From positions 47,492-111,491 of the forward strand of contig JAGVJP010000120.1 in NCBI GenBank assembly GCA_020051075.1: a stretch of 64,000 nt of DNA, given 5' to 3'. Shown piece by piece: positions 9,055 through 17,155 of this stretch (position 1 is the first letter of the stretch; the number at the start of each line of letters is the position of its first letter). The notes under the pieces were generated by a model. That model searched no databases. It worked only from the letters and a program-made list of their open reading frames with translations, and was not told where the DNA came from. The DNA comes from Parachlamydiales bacterium (GTDB lineage: Bacteria; Chlamydiota; Chlamydiia; Chlamydiales; Parachlamydiaceae). A program made the position numbers and the translations under genes.

Positions 9055-9673
9055 GATATATCGTCGCTGGAATTGGGACTGAAGTGGGGAAAACCGTTGT
9101 TTCCGCTATCTTGACTCAAGCGTTAAACGCTGACTATTGGAAGCCGATCCAAGCAGGTTGTTGCGAAGCAACCGATTCAATGATTGTTCAGGATCTCATT
9201 CGACCCATAGATGTTGTCTGCCATCCTGAAGCTTATCAATTTCTAGAACCAGTTTCGCCTCATCTGGCGGCACAGTTAGAAGGGATAGAAATCAATCCGG
9301 AAAGCATTAGGCTGCCGCAAACAGAAAAACCGTTGGTGATCGAAATGGCGGGGGGCTCTTATCTCCTCTGAACGGCCATCAGACTCAATGTGAACTATTT
9401 TCAAAATGGGATTGCCAGTGGCTATTGGTCTCCAAACATTATTTAGGAAGCATTAATCACACTCTTTTATCGTTAGAGTATATGAAGCAAAAGAAACTTC
9501 CATTAATGGGGATTATTTTTAATGGTGATGCCAATCAATCTTCTGAACAATTCATTCTGGACTACGCTCAAGTTCCTTGTCTTGGGAGGCTTAGACAAGA
9601 GCAAACAATCAATGCAGCGACGATCGCAAAGTATTCAAATGAGTGGAGGAAAACCTTTTTATGCAGAATCTAA
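9051..9673 (+). pseudogene. bioD: Dethiobiotin synthetase, split by a one-base frameshift
   Basis: The first frame (9051-9371, 106 codons) has the P-loop AGIGTEVGKTVVS, WKPIQAGCCE and LVIEMAGG, then stops. The second frame continues the same protein as SPLNGHQTQCELFSKWD, then LLVSKHYLGSINHTLLS and GIIFNGD, and ends at 9673. The shift is at a run of six G (9352-9357, GCGGGGGGCTC); one more G would restore the enzyme. The run has the form G-GGG-GGC, a possible -1 slippery heptamer, and -1 slippage there enters exactly the right frame. Options are a sequencing error, a recent mutation, or slippage that still yields enzyme. Both halves look well conserved, so decay is recent if real. BioD forms the ureido ring of dethiobiotin. 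Confidence 0.85.
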
Positions 9674-10935
9674 GTGAAAGAGATAGAGCCATCATATGGC
9701 ATCCGTTTACACAGCATTTAACCGATCCTTGCCCTATTCCCATTGTGAAGGCTCAAGGGGCCTATTTGTTTTCTGAAGACGGGGAGAAATATATCGATGC
9801 CATTTCCTCCTGGTGGACAAATGTTCATGGCCATGCTCACCCGCATATTGTGGAGATGATCACCAAACAAGCTCAAACATTGGAACATGTTATGTTTGCA
9901 GATTTTACGCATGAACCTGCCATTCTATTAGCCGAACGTCTGCTACCTATTTTGCCGCGAGGGCTATCCCGTTTTTTTTATTCGGATAATGGTTCAACAG
10001 CTGTTGAAATCGCTCTAAAAATTGCTTTCCAATACTCTTATAACAACTCTCCAGAAAAACCTAAACGAAAAATCATCGCTTTCAGGGGAGCTTACCATGG
10101 AGACACGTTTGGGGCAATGTCAGCAGCAGTCCGATCCACTCACAACCGCCCTTTTTGGCCTTTTCTCTTCGATGTCGACTTCATCGACCCTCCTTATCAT
10201 GGAAAAGAAGATGTCTCTTTGAAACAGCTTGAGGAGCTAATAGGCAAAGATGATACCGCATGCTTTATCTTTGAACCCCTCGTTCAAGGATTCAGCGGTA
10301 TGGTTATGCACAGTGCATCGGGGTTGAGTCAACTCATGAAAAAATGTCGCGACCACCACATTTTGCTTATTGCAGATGAGGTGATGACAGGATTTGGACG
10401 GACAGGTCCATTGTTTGCCTCCGATCAGCTGAGCGAGCCACCAGATATGATCTGTTTGTCAAAGAGTTTGACTGGAGGAGCGCTTCCTCTTGCTTTGACA
10501 GTATGCACAGAAGAGCTTTATGAAGGTTTTCTCTCAGAAGAGAGGAGCCGCGCCTTCTTGTGGGGACACACTTATACTGGCAACCCTCTTGGCTGTGCAG
10601 CAGCTCTAGCGAGTTTAGATCTATTACTCACTCCTCAATGCCACAGACAGCGTGTGACGATTGAAGCAGCTCATCAATCATTTAAACAGCGGTGGGGATC
10701 TCAGTGGAAACGTTGCGACGTGTTGGGAACGATATTGGCATTGGAATATTTTGATCCTTCCGATACCCGCTATTTCAGTAAAATGCGGGATCGTTTAAGC
10801 CGTCATTTCTTGAATCATCGCATTGTTATTCGTCCATTTGGCAATGTTGTCCATGTGATGCCTCCTTATTGTATTGAGGAAGATGATTTGAACGCTGTTT
10901 ATCAAAGTTTATTAGAGAGTTTAACCTGCTTATGA
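9661..10935 (+). CDS. bioA: Adenosylmethionine-8-amino-7-oxononanoate aminotransferase
   Basis: 424 residues from the ATG at 9661 (a GTG at 9643 is also in frame). Motifs: IWHPFTQH, ISSWWTNVHGHAHP, DNGSTAVEIALK, IADEVMTGFGRTG and PLP lysine K268 in CLSKSLTGGALPLA. Transfers an amino group from S-adenosylmethionine to make diaminopelargonate. The start overlaps the end of bioD; the end overlaps the di-iron gene by 4 bp. Confidence 0.96.
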   Translation: MQNLSERDRAIIWHPFTQHLTDPCPIPIVKAQGAYLFSEDGEKYIDAISSWWTNVHGHAHPHIVEMITKQAQTLEHVMFADFTHEPAILLAERLLPILPRGLSRFFYSDNGSTAVEIALKIAFQYSYNNSPEKPKRKIIAFRGAYHGDTFGAMSAAVRSTHNRPFWPFLFDVDFIDPPYHGKEDVSLKQLEELIGKDDTACFIFEPLVQGFSGMVMHSASGLSQLMKKCRDHHILLIADEVMTGFGRTGPLFASDQLSEPPDMICLSKSLTGGALPLALTVCTEELYEGFLSEERSRAFLWGHTYTGNPLGCAAALASLDLLLTPQCHRQRVTIEAAHQSFKQRWGSQWKRCDVLGTILALEYFDPSDTRYFSKMRDRLSRHFLNHRIVIRPFGNVVHVMPPYCIEEDDLNAVYQSLLESLTCL

Positions 10936-11579
10936 TCGAGCAACCTTGCGTTTCGTTAGAAGATGAGTGGAAAGAGATATTATCACAAGTCGTCGGTGAT
11001 CCATTGACTCATGCAAAGTGGTTAAATACCCTTTCCTACCTGGAAAATTGTGGAGCAAGAAAGATTGCAGCCTGCGAGCACCCGACTAAAGTCAAGACTG
11101 AGATGCTCAAACACGCTGCCGAAGAGTTTCGTCATGCCTATTATCTCAAAAGTCAAATTAAAAAAGTGATCGACCAAGAGCTCGAAGATTATTCTCTAGC
11201 AACAATGCTAGGAGGGGTTTCCGCTCTGCATTACCTCCAGGCGCTTGATGTCTTGACTTGTCAACATCTGAAGAGAGAGGAACAGATGTCACCGCTGCAG
11301 ATTAGAGAGGCTGCTTATATTCTCGTGACTTATGCTGTTGAACTGCGGGCGTCTGAACTGTATCCTCTCTATCACGAGATCCTCAAGGCAGCCAAATGCA
11401 AGGTCGCTGTCAAATCGATTCTTTTAGAAGAAGAGGAGCATCTCGCAGAGATGAAAAGAGAGTTAGACGGCATTCCAGGAGGTGATTCCTTGATCAAAGT
11501 TGTCTGCAGCATCGAAAGCCAATTATGCAAGACGTTGATTCACTCTCTGAGAGCATCAATATCCACAAACACAGGATAA
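10932..11579 (+). CDS. Ferritin-like di-iron protein in the biotin operon
   Basis: 215 residues, nearly all helix. The residues expected for a four-helix di-iron site are visible: Glu in TLSYLENCGARKI, ExxH in AAEEFRHAYYL, Glu in TYAVELRASELYP and ExxH in LLEEEEHLAEM. It overlaps bioA by 4 bp, so it is cotranslated with the biotin enzymes. No bioC, bioH, bioI, bioW or bioZ lies in the window, so the source of the pimeloyl chain is open. A di-iron oxygenase acting on an acyl chain, or an operon-linked oxidative step, is a hypothesis, not a call. A tRNA-hydroxylase (MiaE-like) or plain ferritin-like role are alternatives. The last residues (NTG) and stop come from R1. Confidence 0.75.
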   Translation: MIEQPCVSLEDEWKEILSQVVGDPLTHAKWLNTLSYLENCGARKIAACEHPTKVKTEMLKHAAEEFRHAYYLKSQIKKVIDQELEDYSLATMLGGVSALHYLQALDVLTCQHLKREEQMSPLQIREAAYILVTYAVELRASELYPLYHEILKAAKCKVAVKSILLEEEEHLAEMKRELDGIPGGDSLIKVVCSIESQLCKTLIHSLRASISTNTG

Positions 11580-11760
11580 GTAGCAAAAACAGGATAGGCA
11601 GGATCGCAAGCGGCAGGATAAACAGGATAGGAAAGATAATGATGATAAGATGAGATAGGTTTGTCTCTATATTTTTTTAAGCCGTTTGCTTAAATTTTCC
11701 TATCATCATGCTTATCCTGCCGCTTGCGATCCTGTCTATCCTGTTTGTCCCTTTTGTCTA
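11572..11760. repeat. R1 inverted repeat locus C
   Basis: The left arm begins inside the stop codon region of the di-iron gene (ACACAGGATAAG) and holds GATCGCAAGCGGCAGG. The right arm holds CCTGCCGCTTGCGATC and GTCCCTTTTGTC. It separates convergent genes (the di-iron gene and dxr). Confidence 0.85.
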
Positions 11761-11803
11761 TTCTGTATTATTGTCCTGGAAAGTTGGAATGTCGGCAATG
11801 TTT

Positions 11804-12943
11804 CTAGACATGCTGAGCTTGTTGGCGAGCCAATGTGTCGACTTCTAGGATGGCCTCTAGAGAAAGAGTCTGGCTGCATTGGTGGTTCATCATGAGTGTT
11901 TCTAGCTTCTCGCTGATGCCAACCCAAGAGATCTCCTTCTTCAAAAAACGGTGGACTAACACTTCATTGGCAGCATTCATGTAGCAGGGGAGCGTTCCTC
12001 CTGTTCGCAATGCCTCATAGGCAAGGTCTAAGCAACGAAACTTAGAGATGTCTGGTTGATAGAAATCCAAACGGGTATTGTTGATAAAATCATAAGGTTT
12101 TAGAGGGCCTCTGCACCGTTCAGGATAGGTCATGGCATATTGGATGGGGATAACCATATCAGGCTCGCACATTTGCGCAAGGATGGAGCCGTCAACAAAT
12201 TCTACCATGCCATGAATTTTTTGCTGCGGATGGACTAAGACTTCAACTTGTTCTAATGCCAATCCAAATAGCCAATAGGCTTCGATGACTTCCAATCCTT
12301 TATTCATCATTGTTGAAGAATCGATGGTGATTTTTGCTCCCATTGTAAAATTGGGGTGCTTCAGAGCATCTTCTACGGTGATTTGACTTAACCGCTCAGC
12401 CTTCCACTCTCGAAATGGTCCTCCAGAACTCGTTAAAATAATTCTTCGGACGGAGGATTGCTCTTCTTGGTCGAGACACTGAAAAATCGCATTATGCTCG
12501 CTGTCGACAGGAATAATAAAGACCCCAAGTTGCTTTGCTAGAGGGATAACAACCCCTCCTGCAGCCACTAGGACTTCTTTATTCGCCAAAGCAATTGTTT
12601 TTTTTGCTTTAATTGCTTCAATGGTTGGGATCAGACCGATAGAACCGACAATGGCTGCAACTACAGTCTCAGCTTCATGATAAGTTGCTACTTCGCAGAT
12701 CCCCTCTATCCCCCCGACGACACGGATGTTCGGCACTCTTTTCTGCAAGCGTAAAGCTTGTTCTTTGTCATAGACAGCAATCAGTTTTGGGCAATGTTCT
12801 AAGGCTTGTTCTTCGAGAAGATCGATGTTCTGATTTGCAGCTAATGCCACAACTTCTACTTTTTCTTTAATGTTTGCAGCGATTTTTAAGACATTTTTAC
12901 CGATCGAACCTGTACTTCCAAGGACAGAAATTTTTTTCCGCAT
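11804..12943 (-). CDS. dxr: 1-deoxy-D-xylulose-5-phosphate reductoisomerase
   Basis: 379 residues. N-terminal NADPH motif VLGSTGSIGKNVL; then TIALANKEVLV, PVDSEHNAIFQC, LTSSGGPFR and the active-site loop FTMGAKITIDSSTMMNKG. Catalyses the committed step of the methylerythritol phosphate pathway of isoprenoid synthesis. It is last of a minus-strand run: ceramidase-like gene, HIT gene (12 bp upstream), dxr. Full family length. Confidence 0.97.
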   Translation of the reverse strand: MRKKISVLGSTGSIGKNVLKIAANIKEKVEVVALAANQNIDLLEEQALEHCPKLIAVYDKEQALRLQKRVPNIRVVGGIEGICEVATYHEAETVVAAIVGSIGLIPTIEAIKAKKTIALANKEVLVAAGGVVIPLAKQLGVFIIPVDSEHNAIFQCLDQEEQSSVRRIILTSSGGPFREWKAERLSQITVEDALKHPNFTMGAKITIDSSTMMNKGLEVIEAYWLFGLALEQVEVLVHPQQKIHGMVEFVDGSILAQMCEPDMVIPIQYAMTYPERCRGPLKPYDFINNTRLDFYQPDISKFRCLDLAYEALRTGGTLPCYMNAANEVLVHRFLKKEISWVGISEKLETLMMNHQCSQTLSLEAILEVDTLARQQAQHV

Positions 12944-12955
12944 GCTTAACCTTTC

Positions 12956-13474
12956 TTATTGTTGTTCCATTGCTGCTTTCATTAGATCTGTGATCTCTTT
13001 TATTTCAGCCGGTGTTATTGGATTTTTGAAATTGGCAACGTACATTTTGAACATGAATTTAAGTGTGGAATCATCCCCTAAATGTCGAGGAATATAATGA
13101 AAATGAAGATGAGGGACTGTTTGTCCCACCTCAAGTCCGTTTTTCTGAAGGAGGAGGTATGAAGCTGTGCCAAAGACTGTTTCAGCTGCCTGATTGACCT
13201 TTTTGATAGTATTCCCGATATGGATCATTTCATCCTCTGATAGCATCTCAAAGCGTTCAACATGTCTTTTAGGGATAATGAGGCTGTGTCCTGGGAAAAC
13301 GGGCTTGTGCGTATAAAGGGCGATGACGAGCTCATCTTCATAAAACTTCTGGAGATTGAGTTGATGGCCGTCACAAAATGGGCAAGGCCCATCCATTGAT
13401 TTTGTTAAGGGAAATAAGGTTATTCCTATTACAACGGCCAGCAGTAAAATGAAGCAAACTAATTTTTTTGACAT
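12956..13474 (-). CDS. Membrane-anchored or exported HIT-family protein
   Basis: 172 residues. An N-terminal hydrophobic segment (about residues 4-23) is followed by CPFC (C31, C34) and a HIT domain with the histidine triad PHLHFHYIP (H122, H124, H126). HIT proteins hydrolyse nucleotide conjugates such as AMP-lysine or dinucleoside polyphosphates; the exact substrate is unknown. The uncleaved-looking N-terminal segment is unusual, since most bacterial HIT proteins are cytosolic. It overlaps the stop of the upstream ceramidase-like gene by one base (TAATG), implying coupled translation. Confidence 0.85.
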   Translation of the reverse strand: MSKKLVCFILLLAVVIGITLFPLTKSMDGPCPFCDGHQLNLQKFYEDELVIALYTHKPVFPGHSLIIPKRHVERFEMLSEDEMIHIGNTIKKVNQAAETVFGTASYLLLQKNGLEVGQTVPHLHFHYIPRHLGDDSTLKFMFKMYVANFKNPITPAEIKEITDLMKAAMEQQ

Positions 13475-14712
13475 TATTTAGGCTTGTACATCTGCAACAG
13501 AAGGGCTGCACGGTCTATTGTTTCTTTTCCATAAAATTCTCCTCCAAAAGAGAGCCTCGATTCAAGAGTCTTATGCCTCCATGACTCAGGCAATATGATG
13601 TATCCATGCGCATCGTTGGTCAGTCCAAAGATGGAGACGTGGGAATAACCCATTTTGGAGCCTAATGCTTTGAGGAAATGATCGTAGATGCAGCTCAATT
13701 CTCCAGGGATCGTAATGAAAGCATGCAGCTGGTTAAAGATGAGAATGTTTATTTCACTAGAATAGTGCTGAAGAGGGAGGCGAAGTCCAAACGGGGTCTC
13801 TTGGGGCTGAAAGGAATAGGAGATTTTATCTGTGATCATTTCAAGATTCTCATCAACTTCTGTCGCATCCCAAATTTCCCTGATCGATGCCGCCAATTGC
13901 CTGCCAATCGCTTCACATGCAATCAAGCGGTCTTCTCCCGGAGAGATTTTTGGAATCACATCCCCTTGAGCCCCATTGAAATAGATGGGTTGCATCGTTG
14001 AACCTAACAACGCTTGGAGTTCATTCCTGGCGTACCCGACAAAATCAGAGGAAAAGAGAGTATTACTGCTATCTAATGCTGTCGGATGAAGAGGATAATT
14101 AAAAAGAAGAGCTAGTGGTTCCCCGTCAAGCGTTGTCACCTTGATGATCGATACCTCAGACGAAGGGGGGATTTCAAGAGGCCAGAGGCCACGGTAGTGG
14201 CTTAAATTCGATGTTTTGCCATACCCGATGCCGATTTTAGCTTGCACTTGTGCTTGGCTTGCTTGAATAATGGCTTGAGCAGTTTGTTCTTCATAAAACC
14301 TGGTGATTTGGGGGTTATAAGGTCCCGCTAAGCTTTCGCCCATCACAGGGATATCTAAATGAGCGCCTCCTCCCGAATGGGTGTGAGAAGAGGCGATATA
14401 GATCTCACAATCTTCAAGCCCTGGGTGGGAGTGAACGTGCCGATTGATGTTCTGCACCATTTCATAAGTAAACCCTAAATGGTCTACACTGCAGAGAATA
14501 ATGTTTTTTTCGCCGTTGTTAATGAAAAGTGCAAGAGCAGCCAAAGGGTCGTGCGTCCCCTCCATCCCCTTTCCTTGACGTTCAGAATATCCCGCAGAGG
14601 GAGTTCCAGCTGGAGGTGTGATTTCAGTTTTTCCTATTCCTACATGAACGGACCCATTTACAAGGATAGGGGCAATGATGAAAAATAAGAACAAAAGCCG
14701 ATGAAAGATCAT
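13474..14712 (-). CDS. Secreted neutral/alkaline ceramidase-like protein
   Basis: 412 residues with a signal peptide (about 1-20). It starts VGIGKTEITPPAGTPSAGY, the typical beginning of the neutral/alkaline non-lysosomal ceramidase family (Pfam Ceramidase_alk N-terminal). Putative zinc ligands are ASSHTHSGGG (H110, H112) and NYPLHPTAL (H209); FNGAQGDVIPK is a further family motif. At 412 residues it lacks the C-terminal domain of ~650-residue ceramidases, so it may be a shorter amide hydrolase of the same superfamily. An enzyme acting on host sphingolipid is attractive for an intracellular bacterium but is inference. First gene of a run with HIT and dxr. Confidence 0.7.
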   Translation of the reverse strand: MIFHRLLFLFFIIAPILVNGSVHVGIGKTEITPPAGTPSAGYSERQGKGMEGTHDPLAALALFINNGEKNIILCSVDHLGFTYEMVQNINRHVHSHPGLEDCEIYIASSHTHSGGGAHLDIPVMGESLAGPYNPQITRFYEEQTAQAIIQASQAQVQAKIGIGYGKTSNLSHYRGLWPLEIPPSSEVSIIKVTTLDGEPLALLFNYPLHPTALDSSNTLFSSDFVGYARNELQALLGSTMQPIYFNGAQGDVIPKISPGEDRLIACEAIGRQLAASIREIWDATEVDENLEMITDKISYSFQPQETPFGLRLPLQHYSSEINILIFNQLHAFITIPGELSCIYDHFLKALGSKMGYSHVSIFGLTNDAHGYIILPESWRHKTLESRLSFGGEFYGKETIDRAALLLQMYKPK

Positions 14713-14817
14713 GTTGATTGAGACCTGTAAGCTAAGAATAAGAAGAATAGAATATAACGATTGTCAATAGGAGTCAACGGTTTGTGTGGGTAACATCTAA
14801 AGTTGGTAGGTGCAATT

Positions 14818-14902
14818 AAAACACAGAGACACAGAGAGCACAGAGAGAGACAATTGATTGTTCTCAATGTTTACCCTCTGTGTTCTCTGTGCCTCTGTGT
14901 TT
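14818..14902. repeat. R2 inverted repeat (ACACAGAGG units)
   Basis: Left arm AAACACAGAGACACAGAG and right arm CTCTGTGCCTCTGTGTTT, each made of 6-9 base sub-repeats, with a short AT-rich centre. It lies between two minus-strand genes. Other R2 copies are at 23566-23697 and 60619-60703, with fragments near 30870-30888, 45781-45805 and 54633-54652. Confidence 0.85.
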
Positions 14903-14916
14903 CTATCATTAGGAAC

Positions 14917-15363
14917 TCACATAGGAATCCAGTTTTTGTCTCCCCCTATAGGCTTAAATAATTTACGGCGTGCTCTTTTGCTTTCTCGCACGTGATCTTT
15001 TTCTTTTTTTGTTTTGTCTTTGACCTGTTTGGCTGCTCGGGAGTAGGCCAATTTCAGCCTTCGTGCATCTGTTTCAATCGATTGAGACATCTTAAGCAGT
15101 TGCTTTGTCTTTGTGGGGATGTTAGGGTCATGAAGAGTTTCAGCAAGATTCTCCTGAGGAGATATTCCCATTTTTCTTAAAGCTTCTTCATCCATGGTTT
15201 GTATCATATCAACAATTTCTTGCAGATCCTTCAATTCCTTTTCTATCTCAGGTGTGATATTAAAAGGACCTTTGTGATTTTTGAGTTTTTCCAATGACTC
15301 ATGTAATTGAAGTAAAAGGGCTTCTGCATTCGAAGTGATTTTTCTTGGTTCATCTTGATTCAT
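14917..15363 (-). CDS. Hypothetical basic, helical protein
   Basis: 148 residues from the ATG at 15363, which has AAGAGG 6 bases upstream (a TTG two codons earlier is unlikely). Predicted all-helical, with an acidic first half (EIEKELKDLQEIVDMIQ) and a Lys/Arg-rich second half (KQVKDKTKKEKDHVRESKRA) ending DKNWIPM. Coding is supported by the strong ribosome-binding site and amino-acid pattern. I do not recognise a family. The 15370-15502 gap downstream of its start holds nothing recognisable. Confidence 0.6.
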   Translation of the reverse strand: MNQDEPRKITSNAEALLLQLHESLEKLKNHKGPFNITPEIEKELKDLQEIVDMIQTMDEEALRKMGISPQENLAETLHDPNIPTKTKQLLKMSQSIETDARRLKLAYSRAAKQVKDKTKKEKDHVRESKRARRKLFKPIGGDKNWIPM

Positions 15364-15502
15364 AAACAACCTCTTAAGAAGTTAGTCCAGGGCATCTCCA
15401 ACCTATACCTATTTATTATTTTAACAGGAATATCAATGTTTGGCTACTGCTCAGTTTTTGTTACTAACTATCTGAATATGAGTGATTAAAAAAAAACTGC
15501 TT

Positions 15503-15973
15503 TTACAGCTTCAAACGATTCTTCAGTAAATTGTAAGAGGGCAATCCTTCGAAGAAATCATACTCCTTCTTTTCTACTGAGTAATGCCCAGTATAAAGGG
15601 AGGTTTGATTTGCTACCGTCAAGTAAAGCGCTCCCACAACTTGGTTATATCCGATGGCTTGTCTAAAGGTCTTTGCGTTGATAGGAACTGCTTTGCATTC
15701 GATCAAAAGTAAAGGATAGAGTGCGTGGTCAGGGTGGAGGTCTTTGGAGAAAACAATAAGATCAGCTCTCCTTCTTGGGAGCTGATCTTGTAAATGAGAG
15801 CTCAGATGGGGGAGGTTTGTTAAGCTCACTTCCAAGGCGAGATGGCTCTTTGGAAACTGAAGCTGTTCAACCATCTGGCGGATGAGATTCTGCCTGACTA
15901 CTTCTTCCGGTAGTGCAGCAACCCATGATTGACGAAGAGGACAGTAGAGCAAATCAGCCACAAGTCGGCTCAA
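15503..15973 (-). CDS. Small nuclease-like protein, HsdR N-terminal-like domain
   Basis: 156 residues. RRRADLIVF and LLLIECKAVP fit the PD-(D/E)xK nuclease core as found in the N-terminal domain of type I restriction subunits (HSDR_N_2 type), with QAIGYNQVVGALYL after it. No helicase and no HsdM/HsdS genes are nearby, so it is a free-standing domain. The start is a TTG at 15973 or a GTG at 15961; both lie within the end of hpf, so the two are coupled. Function unknown; a housekeeping or repair role is as likely as defence. Confidence 0.65.
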   Translation of the reverse strand: MSRLVADLLYCPLRQSWVAALPEEVVRQNLIRQMVEQLQFPKSHLALEVSLTNLPHLSSHLQDQLPRRRADLIVFSKDLHPDHALYPLLLIECKAVPINAKTFRQAIGYNQVVGALYLTVANQTSLYTGHYSVEKKEYDFFEGLPSYNLLKNRLKL

Positions 15974-16583
15974 TCACACCGTAATTGCCATTATCACATC
16001 TGTATATCACATTTAACTTTTGCGTTGCCTCATTTTTAAATAACAAGAAATGATCATTTGAGAGCTCCATTTTTACAACCGCTTCATCAAAGGTTAATGT
16101 TTTAAGAGGGAGTGTCTTTTGCTCAATGATTGTATGCGGTTTAAATGAAACTGTTGCATTTTCCATAGGAAGTGTTTCATCGAACTCTAATTCATCGATC
16201 TCGCTTGGCCGAATCACATTCACTTTCATGTCGATAAGAGCATGCTGTTTAGCATGGTGGTCTTGGATTTTTGATTTGTATCTTCTGAGTTGTGCTTCTA
16301 GCTTGTCAACAGCCTGATCGATAGAGATGTACATATCGTTGGAGATGGCTTGGCTGGTAATTTTAAAATGCCCTACTTTTAGAATAATATCGACGCGATG
16401 CTGCAATTTTTGGATATCCATGATCACGCCGACATCGATAATCCGATTGATGAATCGTTCAATCTTAGATACTTTTTCCATAGCATAATCTTTCATCGAA
16501 TCTGTAACTTCGATATGACGCCCAGTGACTTTGATATCCCATCCAGCATTCACAAATTCTAAGGCTTTTGCTTTGCGATTCAT
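15954..16583 (-). CDS. hpf: Ribosome hibernation-promoting factor, long form
   Basis: 209 residues. The N-terminal S30AE/RaiA domain (DIKVTGRHIEVTDSMKDYAM, then KVGHFKITSQAISNDMY and AVDKLEAQLRRYKSKI) binds the small ribosomal subunit. A C-terminal domain (FLLFKNEATQKLNVIYRC, DNGNYGVIEP) mediates ribosome dimerisation in long-form HPF. It would silence ribosomes in the non-growing stage of the cycle. It overlaps the downstream nuclease-like gene by 20 bp. Confidence 0.9.
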   Translation of the reverse strand: MNRKAKALEFVNAGWDIKVTGRHIEVTDSMKDYAMEKVSKIERFINRIIDVGVIMDIQKLQHRVDIILKVGHFKITSQAISNDMYISIDQAVDKLEAQLRRYKSKIQDHHAKQHALIDMKVNVIRPSEIDELEFDETLPMENATVSFKPHTIIEQKTLPLKTLTFDEAVVKMELSNDHFLLFKNEATQKLNVIYRCDNGNYGVIEPTCG

Positions 16584-16980
16584 ACGTACCTCTAAGAGTT
16601 AACGTTGTCTTGTTTTGTAAAATTTGGCGAAAAAAACGCCAGTAATGTTTCTGAAAGACGGCCTCCCAGAAAATGACGCTGTTTTGAAAAGCATTCTTTT
16701 TCGCTTCTTTCATTATATCACTGGATTGCTCAACCTGCAAAGAGAATTCTTTTTTTTGCTATTTTCATAACTTCGTCAAGCACTACCCCCTGAATAACTA
16801 TCCTGCCTTATTCTTTCCTATCCTGTAAAAATTGACACGATGGGAAGGATAAGAGGGATGGTAAGAAATGGCTCTGGAAGCATTACTTTTTTGAAATGAG
16901 GGACAACGTCGCTTGGGGAACTCTGCGGATACAGGCGTGCTATAGAACAATTAGAGGTCTTTGCGTTTAATGAAGGGAAT
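16584..16980. other. Intergenic stretch with an R1 fragment, no gene
   Basis: Between hpf and tRNA-Arg. At 16797-16865 lies a degenerate R1 piece (TATCCTGCC, TCCTATCCTGTAAAAATT, GATGGGAAGGATAAG) without the CG-rich core. Around 16953 GGTCTTTGCGTTTAATG resembles R3. No coding frame with a believable start was found. Confidence 0.6.
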
Positions 16981-17053
16981 TGCACCGAAGAGGGCTCGAA
17001 CCTCTAACCACCCGGTTCGAAGCCGGGTACTCTATCCATTGAGCTATCGGTGC
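16981..17053 (-). tRNA. tRNA-Arg (anticodon TCG)
   Basis: 73 nt. Acceptor GCACCGA pairs with TCGGTGC, discriminator A. Anticodon stem CCCGG/CCGGG encloses loop CTTCGAA, giving anticodon TCG (reads CGA and CGN). T-arm GAGGTTCGAGCCCTC. CCA is not encoded. Oriented away from recO. Confidence 0.95.
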
Positions 17054-17155
17054 AGACAAATGGTGCATTTTACTTGCAACAAGATTATAATCTACGACGT
17101 AGGCTATGATATATTACCCGTAGAATATTAGTCAAATCAAACGATAAAAAATTTT

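Noticed and set aside
9425..9673. Second half of bioD as a separate gene
   Set aside because: Sequence continues the BioD fold directly across the G run and has no ribosome-binding site of its own.
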